Source: Betaproteobacteria bacterium Ga0074130 (GTDB lineage: Bacteria; Pseudomonadota; Gammaproteobacteria; Burkholderiales; Rhodocyclaceae). From it: a stretch of 64,000 bases of DNA. The position numbers were made by a program, and so were the translations under genes. Positions within the stretch are counted from its first letter, which is position 1; each line of letters opens with the position of its first letter. The DNA lies in the NCBI GenBank assembly GCA_001464495.1, contig LNDZ01000006.1, positions 1 through 64,000 of the forward strand, in the 5' to 3' direction. Positions 28,237 to 36,866 of this stretch are shown here, one piece after another. The notes beneath the pieces were generated by a model. It made no database searches, was not told where the DNA came from, and saw nothing but the letters and a program-made list of their open reading frames with translations.

Positions 28237-29901
28237 ATGGCCCAATATGTAATGTCGATGCTCCGCGTGAGCAAAATCGTCCCGCCCAAGCGTCAGATCA
28301 TCAAGGACATTTCGCTATCCTTCTTCCCCGGCGCCAAGATTGGCTTGCTCGGCTTGAACGGTTCCGGCAAATCTACCGTGCTCAAGATCATGGCGGGCGC
28401 GGACAAGGAATTCGACGGCGAAGTCCAGCATCTGGCCGGTGTGAAAATTGGGTATCTGCCCCAAGAGCCAGAGCTTGATCCGGCCAAGACCGTGCGTCAG
28501 GAGGTTGAGGCAGGCATGGGTGAAGTCATGGAAGCTCAAGCCAAGCTGGAAGCGGTGTATGCCGCTTATGCGGAGGAAGATGCCGACTTCGACAAGCTCG
28601 CAGAAGAACAAGCGCGCCTAGAGGCGATTATCGCCACCTCCGGATCAGACTCCGAACGCCAACTGGAAATCGCCGCCGACGCCCTGCGTCTCCCCGCTTG
28701 GGACGCGAAGATCGAGCATCTGTCCGGTGGTGAAAAGCGCCGTGTTGCGCTGTGCAAGCTGCTGCTGTCGAACCCGGACATGCTGCTGCTGGATGAGCCG
28801 ACCAACCACTTGGATGCCGAATCAGTGGAATGGCTGGAGCAGTTCCTCACCCGCTTCCCCGGTACTGTCGTCGCCGTGACCCACGATCGCTACTTCCTCG
28901 ACAACGCCGCCGAGTGGATTCTTGAACTCGACCGCGGCCATGGTATTCCGTGGAAGGGCAACTACTCCAGCTGGCTAGAGCAGAAAGAAGCCCGTTTGGA
29001 AACCGAAGCCAAGCAAGAACAGGCCCGCATGAAGGCCATGAAGACCGAACTTGAATGGGCACGCCAGAACCCTAAGGCGCGCCAAGCCAAGAGCAAGGCA
29101 CGTCTGGCTCGCTTCGAGGAAATGAGCAGTTACGAATATCAAAAACGCAATGAAACGCAGGAAATCTTCATTCCTGTTGGCGAGCGCTTGGGTGACAAGG
29201 TCATCGAGTTCAACGGCGTCTCCAAAGCCTTTGGCGACCGCCTGCTGATCGACAACCTCAGCTTCACCGTCCCACCTGGCGCCATCGTCGGCGTGATCGG
29301 CCCCAATGGCGCAGGTAAGTCCACCCTGTTCCGCATGATCATGGGTAAGGAGCAGCCGGACAGCGGTAACATCGACGTTGGCCCAACCGTTAAGTTGGCG
29401 GCTGTGGATCAAAGTCGTGAAGGTCTGGACAATGACCGTACCGTGTTTGATGTTGTGGCCGATGGCGCCGACATCCTGACGGTTGGCAAGTTCGAAATGC
29501 CCTCGCGCGCCTATCTCGGCCGCTTCAACTTCAAGGGTGGCGATCAAGGCAAGCTAGTTGGCAGCCTGTCCGGCGGTGAACGTGGTCGCCTGCATTTGGC
29601 CAAGACGCTGATCTCAGGTGGCAATGTACTACTGCTGGATGAACCGTCAAATGACCTTGACGTAGAAACCCTGCGTTCGTTGGAAGATGCGCTGCTTGAG
29701 TTCCCCGGCTGCGTGCTGGTGACGTCCCATGATCGCTGGTTCCTTGACCGTATCGCCACGCACATTCTGTCTTGTGAAGGCGACTCGCAATGGACCTTCT
29801 TCAACGGGAATTATCACGAGTACGAAGAGGACAAAAAGAAGCGTCTGGGCGAGGAAGGTGCCAAGCCCAAGCGTATTCGCTACAAGCCGATCAGCCGCTG
29901 A
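28237..29901 (+). CDS. ettA: energy-dependent translational throttle protein EttA
   Basis: An ABC-F ATPase that binds the ribosomal E site and gates entry into elongation according to ADP/ATP ratio. The 554-residue product has two ABC domains: Walker A GLNGSGKST (near residue 39), signature LSGGEKRRVALCK, then an arm and linker region, and Walker A GPNGAGKST (near 355) with signature LSGGERGRLHLAK. Both Walker B motifs are followed by the family sequence DEPTNHLD or DEPSNDLD. The start MAQYVMSMLRVSKIVPPKR is typical for EttA. Confidence 0.95.
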   Translation: MAQYVMSMLRVSKIVPPKRQIIKDISLSFFPGAKIGLLGLNGSGKSTVLKIMAGADKEFDGEVQHLAGVKIGYLPQEPELDPAKTVRQEVEAGMGEVMEAQAKLEAVYAAYAEEDADFDKLAEEQARLEAIIATSGSDSERQLEIAADALRLPAWDAKIEHLSGGEKRRVALCKLLLSNPDMLLLDEPTNHLDAESVEWLEQFLTRFPGTVVAVTHDRYFLDNAAEWILELDRGHGIPWKGNYSSWLEQKEARLETEAKQEQARMKAMKTELEWARQNPKARQAKSKARLARFEEMSSYEYQKRNETQEIFIPVGERLGDKVIEFNGVSKAFGDRLLIDNLSFTVPPGAIVGVIGPNGAGKSTLFRMIMGKEQPDSGNIDVGPTVKLAAVDQSREGLDNDRTVFDVVADGADILTVGKFEMPSRAYLGRFNFKGGDQGKLVGSLSGGERGRLHLAKTLISGGNVLLLDEPSNDLDVETLRSLEDALLEFPGCVLVTSHDRWFLDRIATHILSCEGDSQWTFFNGNYHEYEEDKKKRLGEEGAKPKRIRYKPISR

Positions 29902-29912
29902 TATCGCGGCAC

Positions 29913-30464
29913 ATGCCTGCCCAAGCCCTGCTGCCCATCCTATTGCTATCTGCCGCGCTGATTGGTGGTTGTGCAGTCATGGGCCCGTATGCCTTCACAC
30001 TGGGCAGCAGCACGCAGGGCGATGTCATCGCGCAACGTGGCGCACCGGCCATGCATTGGGAAGAGCCGCAAGGCGTGACCCGCATGGTGTGGCCAACTGG
30101 CCCCTACGGTACCTCGACCCTGATGGCACGCTTTGATGCACATCAACGGCTACTGAGTTATGAAGAAGTCCTCAATGAGGAGCACTTTGCAGCGATTCAG
30201 CCGGGCATGAGCCAAGATGAGGTGCTTCGACTGATCGGGCCATCCTACGCCCCTTGGACCCGCTACTTTGCTGCGCGTGATGAATTGGCCTTGGAGTGGC
30301 GCTACTGCGCCAATGGCAGCATTGCCTCACGTTTCAATGTGCTGTTCGATGCCACCACTCGCCGGGTACGTTCGGTATTCAGCCAGCCGGAAAGCTTTTT
30401 TCAGCCACCGCCTTGTGGTCACACCTACCTACGCGTGGGGCCGGTTTCCATGAGTCCGAAGTAA
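29913..30464 (+). CDS. putative lipoprotein
   Basis: A 183-residue protein with a lipoprotein signal peptide: MPAQALLPILLLSAALIGGC, lipobox Cys at residue 20. The following residue is Ala, so outer-membrane sorting is expected. The mature part contains an SmpA/OmlA-like region (EEHFAAIQPGMSQDEVLRLIG followed by WRYC) of the kind used in small outer-membrane assembly proteins; membership is only a guess. The ATG at 29913 is 11 bases past the ettA stop, so it is likely co-transcribed with ettA. A strong terminator follows. Confidence 0.75.
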   Translation: MPAQALLPILLLSAALIGGCAVMGPYAFTLGSSTQGDVIAQRGAPAMHWEEPQGVTRMVWPTGPYGTSTLMARFDAHQRLLSYEEVLNEEHFAAIQPGMSQDEVLRLIGPSYAPWTRYFAARDELALEWRYCANGSIASRFNVLFDATTRRVRSVFSQPESFFQPPPCGHTYLRVGPVSMSPK

Positions 30465-30496
30465 GCTGCAAAGCAAGCGCTGTGAGTACAGACAAT

Positions 30497-30524
30497 AAAA
30501 AACCCGCTCAATGGCGGGTTTTTT
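30497..30524 (+). terminator. intrinsic terminator after the lipoprotein gene
   Basis: An 11-bp stem (30497-30507 with 30514-30524) with CCCGC/GCGGG core, a 6-base loop and a T-run reaching 30525. It ends the ettA-lipoprotein transcript and could also serve the convergent small gene. Confidence 0.88.
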
Positions 30525-30555
30525 TGTGCCAACAGTGTCGGCTTAGGGATGCAGC

Positions 30556-30834
30556 TCAGTGGTGCGGCTTCAGTACTGCTGTCAGCGAAGCCTGCGTTGG
30601 CTCGGGGAAATCAAAGCGGGCCAGGGTGTTGCGAATAGCAGTATCGTCAGCGTTGCGGTTCTCGAAACGGATGCCCAGGGAGCGACCGTTATTGGCCAGC
30701 GTTGCGAAGGCGTAGCGCCAGCGGCGTGCCTCGGAAAGGCGCTCACGCAGCTCAAGTTCGTTGCTGATGACAATACCGAGACGCTTCAGCGAGCTCAGAA
30801 ATTCGTCAAACGATTCAGTGCTAAACCTGCCCAT
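30556..30834 (-). CDS. hypothetical protein
   Basis: A 92-residue protein I do not recognise. It starts at ATG 30832-30834 with a plausible GGAG (GACGGAGAAACAC) upstream. It is hydrophilic with no signal peptide or membrane helix. It contains an amphipathic stretch (FDEFLSSLKRLGIVISNELELRERLSEARRWRYAFATL) and ends in HH. Codon use looks like its neighbours. It stands alone between a terminator and a divergent methyltransferase gene, so it is probably real but function is unknown. Confidence 0.55.
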   Translation of the reverse strand: MGRFSTESFDEFLSSLKRLGIVISNELELRERLSEARRWRYAFATLANNGRSLGIRFENRNADDTAIRNTLARFDFPEPTQASLTAVLKPHH

Positions 30835-30972
30835 GTGTTTCTCCGTCGATCAGCGGACATGCCGCCCATGAGTTCAATAACGCATGTGTCAAAGCTTCGG
30901 TTGACAGGAATTTCACTAATTTCAATCTAGCCCGCGTGCGACAATGGCTGCCCTCCGCACCCGTGCCACCCC

Positions 30973-31980
30973 ATGCTGACCGACCACCTGTCGACCGCAC
31001 TTGAATCCAGAAAATCATTAATAGATCAATTACTTGAAGAAAGCACTCAATGCTATCGGCTGTTTCACGGTAGCGTTGAAGGCGCACCGGGGCTGACCAT
31101 TGATCGCTATGGCGATCTGATTCTTGCCCAAGGTTTTCATCAATTTCTTTCTCCCGAGGATAGGCACGAGGTCGCCGATTTCTACGCAGCCGCCCTGCCC
31201 GGCCTCGACTTTATTTACAACGACCGCAGCCAAGCGAACTCGCGGGTCAACAACCCCTTACCCGCAGAAATCCTCGAGCCAGCCCAGCGTCAGCGCACCG
31301 TTAGTGAGCTAGGCGTGAAGTATCTGATTCAGGCGCGGCATGCAGGCCAGGACCCATGGTTATTCCTCGATGCCCGTGCGGCCAGGCGGCGCGTGATGGC
31401 TGAAGCCACCCAGAAATCGGTACTTAACCTGTTTGCCTACACCTGCGGTACCGGGTTAGTCGCTGGCATGGGTGGGGCCACGCACGTTGTGAATGTGGAC
31501 TTCGCGGACACCAACCTGTCTATCGGTAAAGAAAACGCACGCATCAACGAGCTGCCTTTCCGTCCACGTTTTGTGAAAAGCGACGCCTTTGCCGCCATGC
31601 GCCAGTACGCCGGCCTCGGCCAGCCAACGCGGGTACGCGGCAAGGCGATGCCCCCCTTCCCCAAGATCGAGGCACGTCAGTTTGATATCGTCTATCTCGA
31701 CCCGCCCCGCTACGCCAAAAGCCCTTTTGGCGTAGTCGACCTGATCAATGATTATGCGGGGGTATTCAAGCCAGCCTTGCTCTGCACCGCAGAGGGCGGC
31801 ACCCTGATCTGCTGCAATAACGTGGCACAGGTTGATCGTGATGCTTGGCTGGGCCAGCTCGAACGAAGTGCGGTCAAGGCCGGGCGGCCGATTCGGGAAG
31901 TGGAGTGGATCAGCCCGGAAGCTGACTTCCCCAGCCCGGATGGCAAGCACCCGTTGAAGATTGCCCTGCTGCGGGTCTGA
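30973..31980 (+). CDS. class I SAM-dependent rRNA methyltransferase-like protein (RlmI/RlmK type)
   Basis: A 335-residue Rossmann-fold methyltransferase of the COG1092/RlmI group. Features are the N-terminal YRLFHGSVEGAPGLTIDRYGD region, the SAM site VLNLFAYTCGTGLVAGMGGA (near residue 157), VNVDFADTNL, and the catalytic-type motif FDIVYLDPPRYAKS (near 237) with a Cys pair in LICCNNVAQ. Enzymes of this group methylate C5 of cytidine in 23S rRNA, but the exact target is not predictable. It lacks the N-terminal PUA domain of RlmI. It is convergent with the next methyltransferase. Confidence 0.85.
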   Translation: MLTDHLSTALESRKSLIDQLLEESTQCYRLFHGSVEGAPGLTIDRYGDLILAQGFHQFLSPEDRHEVADFYAAALPGLDFIYNDRSQANSRVNNPLPAEILEPAQRQRTVSELGVKYLIQARHAGQDPWLFLDARAARRRVMAEATQKSVLNLFAYTCGTGLVAGMGGATHVVNVDFADTNLSIGKENARINELPFRPRFVKSDAFAAMRQYAGLGQPTRVRGKAMPPFPKIEARQFDIVYLDPPRYAKSPFGVVDLINDYAGVFKPALLCTAEGGTLICCNNVAQVDRDAWLGQLERSAVKAGRPIREVEWISPEADFPSPDGKHPLKIALLRV

Positions 31981-31988
31981 GTCTGAGT

Positions 31989-32819
31989 TTAAACCGGCGT
32001 AAAGAAGCGCTCGGCGAGCTCTTCGCGAAGTCCTAGCTCATCTAGTAGCACATGCAGACGCTCGGCGGCCTTGCGGCTGGGCTTCTGCGTGCGGCTGGCA
32101 ATGATCAGCTCATTCTTCATCGAATGCTCCCACCCTACCAGCTCCGTGACATTGAGCTGGTAGCCATGCGCTTCCAGCTGCAGGCAGCGCATCACATTCG
32201 TCATGTGGCTGCCAAACTCGCGCGTATGAATCGGGTGACGCCAGATTTCAGCGAGCGGATTGGCTAGTGCTTTGGCTTTGTTTTTACGCAGTGCCGCTGC
32301 TATCTCAGCCTGACAGCACGGCACCAAGACAATATGACGTGCCTGCTTAGCCAGGGCAAAGCGGATGGCATCATCAGTCGCAGTGTTACAGGCATGCAGA
32401 GCTGTGACGATACCCACCTGTGCGGGCAGCGCGTCTGACTCGATGGACGCAGCCACACTCAGGTTGAGGAAGGACATGCCGGCAAAGCCAAGTCGTGCGG
32501 CCAGTGCAGTTGAGCTGGCAACCAGTTCATCACGAGTCTCGATGCCGTAGATATACCCTTGCTTGGCGTGTTCTTTGAAGAAGAGATCGTAGAGGATGAA
32601 ACCAAGGTAGGACTTGCCCGCCCCATGATCGACCAAGGTTAGATCAGGCTTGTCACTCAGCACATCCTTGAGCAAGGGCTCGATGAACTGGAACAGGTGG
32701 TAGACCTGCTTGAGCTTACGCCGGCTGTCCTGATTGAGCTTGCCATCGCGCGTGAGTATATGCAGTTCTTTCAGCAGTTCAACCGACTGCCCCGGACGAA
32801 TGTCGTACTTTTCAGCCAT
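31989..32819 (-). CDS. SAM-dependent methyltransferase
   Basis: A 276-residue protein matching the methyltransferase group with an N-terminal helical region (LLKELHILTRDGKLNQDSRRKLKQVYHLFQF) and a SAM site LTLVDHGAGKSYLGFILYDLFF. VTALHACNTATDDAIRFAL and VLVPCCQAEI mark the DUF/COG0500-type family whose substrates are unknown. I prefer ATG 32817-32819 because the longer frame is just the SlyX C-terminus read out of frame. It is downstream of slyX. Confidence 0.8.
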   Translation of the reverse strand: MAEKYDIRPGQSVELLKELHILTRDGKLNQDSRRKLKQVYHLFQFIEPLLKDVLSDKPDLTLVDHGAGKSYLGFILYDLFFKEHAKQGYIYGIETRDELVASSTALAARLGFAGMSFLNLSVAASIESDALPAQVGIVTALHACNTATDDAIRFALAKQARHIVLVPCCQAEIAAALRKNKAKALANPLAEIWRHPIHTREFGSHMTNVMRCLQLEAHGYQLNVTELVGWEHSMKNELIIASRTQKPSRKAAERLHVLLDELGLREELAERFFTPV

Positions 32820-32829
32820 CAGTGAATCA

Positions 32830-33048
32830 TCAGTAATGCGGCGGGAGTTCATCGCGCAAACTCAGCGCCTCGCCGGGCATGCTGGTCTGCACCTGTTGTT
32901 GCAGGCTACGCAATTGCGCCTGTAGCAGATCGATCTGCTCCTGCTGGCGAAACACGGTGGTATTCACGCTGTCGAGCAAATCCTCGGCATATGCCAGCTT
33001 GATTTCCAGCTCGGCAATACGCTCAGCCATGTCGCTGTCACTAGGCAT
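32830..33048 (-). CDS. slyX: SlyX family protein
   Basis: A 72-residue coiled-coil protein of the SlyX family, function unknown. Family marks are AERIAELEIKLAYAEDLLDSVN, the heptad-rich middle and the C-terminal PPHY. ATG 33046-33048 overlaps the stop of the S4-domain gene; a TTG three codons upstream and an internal ATG at 33030 are alternatives. Confidence 0.88.
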   Translation of the reverse strand: MPSDSDMAERIAELEIKLAYAEDLLDSVNTTVFRQQEQIDLLQAQLRSLQQQVQTSMPGEALSLRDELPPHY

Positions 33049-33262
33049 GTGCAACAACCTTGATGGAGACGTTCTGACAGGTCACGACTTGGCCGGATCG
33101 AATCTTTGCCGTCTTGCGGCTTTCTGGCTGCCCATCCACCTTGACCAGCCCTTCAGCCACCATCTGCTTGCCACGCCCACCGCTATCGGCCAGCCCAACC
33201 AGCTTGAGCAGATTGCATAGCTCGACGTATTCGTCCTTCAACTCGAAATCTACCGTATTCAT
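33041..33262 (-). CDS. S4 RNA-binding domain protein (YbcJ-like)
   Basis: A 73-residue single-domain S4 protein like E. coli YbcJ. The S4 fold is visible as VELCNLLKLVGLADSGGRGKQMVAEGLVKVDGQ, with the basic RKTAKIRSGQVV segment. Such proteins are ribosome-associated RNA binders of unclear role. ATG 33260-33262 is used; it overlaps slyX at its 3' end and is 1 base from the CopD-like gene. Confidence 0.88.
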   Translation of the reverse strand: MNTVDFELKDEYVELCNLLKLVGLADSGGRGKQMVAEGLVKVDGQPESRKTAKIRSGQVVTCQNVSIKVVAHA

Positions 33263-33263
33263 T

Positions 33264-33719
33264 TCAGTAGGCAGCGCCAAGCGTAGCGAAAGCAATGGTC
33301 AAAAGACCCAGCAGAAGATTGATGCCTACCAGACGACGGATACCATTCATGGCAACTGCACCCGCTGCCCAATCAGCCGCCGCCACCGCGCGGGTTAGGC
33401 GGCGGTAACCAGCACCGTAAATGTGACCGAAGATCAGCATCATCACAATGCCGCTGGTCATCATCCAATGCCAGCCCTTGGGGGCATTTGCAAAACCCAC
33501 ATGCAACATCATGGCGATGCCGCTAATCAGCACCACGGCAACGATCAGGGCGACCCAGCGGAAGAAGCGACCGAGAACCGCATGCAAAAGTGGCAGACGT
33601 ACCTGCGGCTCCAGACTGGCGGCGGCCGGACGTAGGCAGACATGTGCGAAGAACATCCCACCAACCCAAATGGTGACGCCAAGAATGTGCAGAAAAACCA
33701 AGAAAATATGCAGGCTCAT
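33264..33719 (-). CDS. CopD-like integral membrane protein
   Basis: A 151-residue protein with four predicted membrane helices (LVFLHILGVTIWVGGMFFAHVC; WVALIVAVVLISGIAMML; MMTSGIVMMLIFGHIYGA; LVGINLLLGLLTIAFATLGA). The first helix carries the H..WVGG..F motif of CopD/DUF2269-type proteins, often linked to copper or haem handling. Substrate not shown. It heads a short minus-strand run with the S4 and slyX genes. Confidence 0.75.
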   Translation of the reverse strand: MSLHIFLVFLHILGVTIWVGGMFFAHVCLRPAAASLEPQVRLPLLHAVLGRFFRWVALIVAVVLISGIAMMLHVGFANAPKGWHWMMTSGIVMMLIFGHIYGAGYRRLTRAVAAADWAAGAVAMNGIRRLVGINLLLGLLTIAFATLGAAY

Positions 33720-33870
33720 TGCGAGGGACTCCAGTAGAGATGGTCTTTAAAAGACGCTGATGAAAGGACGCTGAGGCTAAACCTTGGTTAGTACGTTGGC
33801 TAGGGGACGCAGCGACAAACAGAGTAAAGTCGAATTATCGCAGTTCTCAAGCGCTTTCCAGCATACCGCT

Positions 33871-34653
33871 ATGAATTCATCTGTTCGCATGCCCGCCCTA
33901 TTCATCGGTCATGGCTCCCCGATGAATGCCATCGAAGACACACCATGGCGTCAGGCCTGGCAAGCTTTGGGGGCAAGACTGCCCCGACCAAGAGCAATTC
34001 TCGCGATCTCTGCCCATTGGATGACACCCGGCGTTGGGGTGACAGCCATGCCCATGCCTGAAACCATTCACGACTTTGGTGGCTTTCCAGATGCGCTGTT
34101 TGCTGTGCAATATCCGGCACCGGGCAGCCCGGCACTGGCACAGCGCATCCATGAATTGCTGGCACCGTTACCGGTAACCCTCGACCAAAGCTGGGGGCTA
34201 GATCATGGCTCATGGTCTATCCTCGTCCACCTGTTTCCGGCAGCCGACATTCCGGTAGTACAGCTCAGTCTGAACTTGGCTGAGACAAATGACTTCCACT
34301 ACCGGCTAGGTCAGCAGTTACAGGCATTGCGTGACGAAGGCGTACTCATCATTGCCAGCGGCAATGTGGTGCACAACTTGCGCATGATTCAGTGGCAGCC
34401 AGAGGCGCCCGCACCCGCATGGTCTGCGCGGGTGGAACAACGGGTAGTTGATTGCCTGATAAGCAATGATCATCAAGCCTTGATTGACTACCCGACACTC
34501 GATCCACAAGCGCTACTGGCGATCCCGACGCCAGAACACTATTTACCGCTGCTGTATATCGCGGGGCTGAGGACAGATCAGGATGCGGTCAGCTTCCCAA
34601 CGCGTGGCATTGATCTCGGCACGATCAGCATGCTGAGTGTGCAAATCGGTTAG
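33871..34653 (+). CDS. 4,5-DOPA-type extradiol dioxygenase (LigB family)
   Basis: A 260-residue class III extradiol dioxygenase of the YgiD/DODA family. Metal-site motifs are FIGHGSPMNAIED at the N-terminus, ISAHW near residue 48, the catalytic GLDHGSWSIL near 110, and IIASGNVVHNLRMI near 160-175. The natural substrate in bacteria is unsettled. The ATG at 33871 gives the usual N-terminus. Its stop overlaps that of the convergent acpH gene by 4 bases. Confidence 0.9.
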   Translation: MNSSVRMPALFIGHGSPMNAIEDTPWRQAWQALGARLPRPRAILAISAHWMTPGVGVTAMPMPETIHDFGGFPDALFAVQYPAPGSPALAQRIHELLAPLPVTLDQSWGLDHGSWSILVHLFPAADIPVVQLSLNLAETNDFHYRLGQQLQALRDEGVLIIASGNVVHNLRMIQWQPEAPAPAWSARVEQRVVDCLISNDHQALIDYPTLDPQALLAIPTPEHYLPLLYIAGLRTDQDAVSFPTRGIDLGTISMLSVQIG

Positions 34654-35237
34654 CGTTGCTGGCGCACCAACGCAGTCATGGCCTGTGCGTCATGCATGAA
34701 CTCGAAAAAGTCTTGTTTGAATCCGTCGTAGTCCGCCGCCAGCTCTTCAATCGAACCTGGCAGTGTGCCGGGCCTTGAAAGCCGGTGCTGAGCAATCCGA
34801 TCCAGTGCCCCACCTACCCCATCCAGACTGCGATAGCTGCACAGCCAATCCTCTTCGCGCATCCATAGACGCACAGTGTTCAGCCGTTGCGGGAGTGTCG
34901 GCGCATGCGCATCCAGCAGGTCATACACCCGGCGGCTGTAAGACTCTAGGGATACAGCGCTGTAGTCAGGCCAATGCGCTGCCAACAAATGATCGTAAAA
35001 CATATCGACCATCACGCCAGCATAACGACGACGGGCAGGACTCACGCGCGCGCGGCTGCGTTGAAAAGCGGGGTGGGCATCGGCATAACTATCGATACGC
35101 CGGTGCAATGCAACGCCCTCTGCAAGCAAAGGTGGCAAGCCACACGGGAGTGGCCCTTTGACAAAATCGCCGAGCAAGCCACCGAGCCGATCTGGCTCGG
35201 ACTCGCCGGCGAGGAAGACATGCGCTAGGTAATTCAT
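34650..35237 (-). CDS. acpH: ACP phosphodiesterase (AcpH/DUF479)
   Basis: A 195-residue HD-like protein of the AcpH family, which removes phosphopantetheine from acyl carrier protein. It has MNYLAHVFLAG at the start, GLLGDFVKG, LHRRIDSYADAHPAFQRSR and GVMVDMFYDHLLAAHW, the expected metal-binding positions. ATG 35235-35237 gives the standard N-terminus; a longer frame reaching 35306 would overlap the upstream HDOD gene. Confidence 0.9.
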   Translation of the reverse strand: MNYLAHVFLAGESEPDRLGGLLGDFVKGPLPCGLPPLLAEGVALHRRIDSYADAHPAFQRSRARVSPARRRYAGVMVDMFYDHLLAAHWPDYSAVSLESYSRRVYDLLDAHAPTLPQRLNTVRLWMREEDWLCSYRSLDGVGGALDRIAQHRLSRPGTLPGSIEELAADYDGFKQDFFEFMHDAQAMTALVRQQR

Positions 35238-35256
35238 GAGCGAGGCTTCAACCCAC

Positions 35257-36129
35257 TCAGCCTGCAGCGTCCTTGATTGATTTTCTGACAACATCCGCGA
35301 CAGCATCGCGATCCTCTAGTGGCATGCCGAGATGCTCCATGGCCTGTGCAAACAAGGCTTCGCCAACTTCATCATCATCGTCGTGCATGATGTCCGCCAT
35401 CACATGTTCAACCACTTGGCCCACTGCCAACAGCGAGAGCGCTTGACTTGGCAAGGTCTGCTCATCAAGGGAATAAACATCAGGCTCGTGATGAAAGCGT
35501 ATGGCCAGTGATACGGTCTGCGGCAGCCCCCAGTTACGCACCAGCAGCGCACCAATAATCGGGTGAGTGCAAGGCAACTGCCGCTCAGCCTGAACACGAC
35601 TTTCACCCCGAGCCGCAGCCTCTTGGATCAACCTTGGATACTGAGGAAAACGCTTGAGCATCAGTGGAATGGCTGCATCATGGAACAGTGCATAGGTGTA
35701 AGCATCATCCGGAGAGATGCCATACAGCTGACGCGCCAGAAAGCCGCATGATTGGGCCATGATCGAGTTACGGGACCAAAACCGGTCAATAAAGTTACCG
35801 GGTAATCCCATCATGCTTGAGCGCAGCGAGGCACCAAGGACGACGCTGAGAACATTGCGCATACCAAGACGATCCAAGGCACGCTGCACGTTATTAATTG
35901 GCGTGCCACTGCTGAAAAGGGCTGAATTAGCCATTTTCAAGGTAATAGCGGACATGCCAACATCCCCAGTAATGGCTGCGGTCAGCCTACGAATATCTGG
36001 GGAGTCTTTGCGCGCTTCGGCCATCACCTCGGCCACCATCGCCGGGCAGGTAGGAATTTCAAATGAACCAAGTACCTGGTCGAGCTCCGTCTTGCTCAGT
36101 TCGTACTTGCTGGTATCCGGGTCGCTCAT
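35257..36129 (-). CDS. HDOD domain protein
   Basis: A 290-residue protein almost wholly made of an HDOD domain (HD-related output domain; about 20-225), a module in bacterial signalling that usually lacks hydrolase activity. Typical segments are CPAMVAEVMAEARK, ITGDVGMSAITLKMANSALFSSG, NVQRALDRLGMRNVL and YALFHDAAIPLML. No receiver or GGDEF domain is attached. Its partner is unknown; c-di-GMP or other signalling is a guess. Confidence 0.88.
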   Translation of the reverse strand: MSDPDTSKYELSKTELDQVLGSFEIPTCPAMVAEVMAEARKDSPDIRRLTAAITGDVGMSAITLKMANSALFSSGTPINNVQRALDRLGMRNVLSVVLGASLRSSMMGLPGNFIDRFWSRNSIMAQSCGFLARQLYGISPDDAYTYALFHDAAIPLMLKRFPQYPRLIQEAAARGESRVQAERQLPCTHPIIGALLVRNWGLPQTVSLAIRFHHEPDVYSLDEQTLPSQALSLLAVGQVVEHVMADIMHDDDDEVGEALFAQAMEHLGMPLEDRDAVADVVRKSIKDAAG

Positions 36130-36267
36130 GGGCTGGCAGAAGCAATATGCAAAACATAATTATGCCGAATTCATCTGCACATAATGACGCGCCTGCAGAG
36201 ATTTAATTTCATCGAAAACTTCCAAAAGCCTGCTTACAATTCCACCCTTATTAATGCAGGAGCTCAC

Positions 36268-36792
36268 ATGCCGCTCTACGCCATCAACAACAAGCGCCCC
36301 ACGCTGGCCGATGCCTTTTGGGTCGCGCCGAATGCCACGGTAATTGGTGATGTCTCACTGGGGGCCAACAGCAGTGTCTGGTGGAGTGCCGTGATTCGCG
36401 GCGATGACGAAGCCATCGTGATTGGGGCCAATAGCAATATTCAGGATGGCGCTGTCCTACATGCCGATCCAGGCATTCCTCTTACATTGGGCGATCACGT
36501 CACTGTCGGGCATATGGCCATGTTGCATGGTTGCACTGTGGGTGAAGGCAGCCTGATCGGTATCAAGAGCGTGATTCTGAATCGTGTCGTCATCGGCAAG
36601 GAATGCCTGATTGGGGCCAATACGCTAATCCCTGAGGGCAAGGTTATTCCTGATCGCTCCCTTGTCGTTGGCTCGCCAGGCCGCATTGTGCGTACCCTCA
36701 GTGACGAGGAAGTAGCGCGCATCAAAGCCACAGCAGCTCACTATGTACATGACTGGCAGCGCTATCGGGACAGCCTGACGCTGATCGGATAA
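36268..36792 (+). CDS. gamma-class carbonic anhydrase family protein (YrdA-like)
   Basis: A 174-residue left-handed beta-helix protein built of hexapeptide repeats. Zinc-ligand positions are visible in LHADPGIP and GHMAMLHGCTVG. Members include gamma carbonic anhydrases, but activity varies and the YrdA group is often inactive in tests. ATG 36268-36270 has GCAGGAG upstream. Monocistronic. Confidence 0.88.
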   Translation: MPLYAINNKRPTLADAFWVAPNATVIGDVSLGANSSVWWSAVIRGDDEAIVIGANSNIQDGAVLHADPGIPLTLGDHVTVGHMAMLHGCTVGEGSLIGIKSVILNRVVIGKECLIGANTLIPEGKVIPDRSLVVGSPGRIVRTLSDEEVARIKATAAHYVHDWQRYRDSLTLIG

Positions 36793-36866
36793 TCTGCAGC
36801 AAAATACACACATGCTGGTTGCAAATCATTAGAATCCAGCGAGATTGAATTCAAACGAGGGAAGAC

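Noticed and set aside
30901-30930. Perfect TTGACA upstream of the RlmI-like gene
   Set aside because: No acceptable -10 hexamer lies 16-18 bases downstream, so I do not call a promoter.
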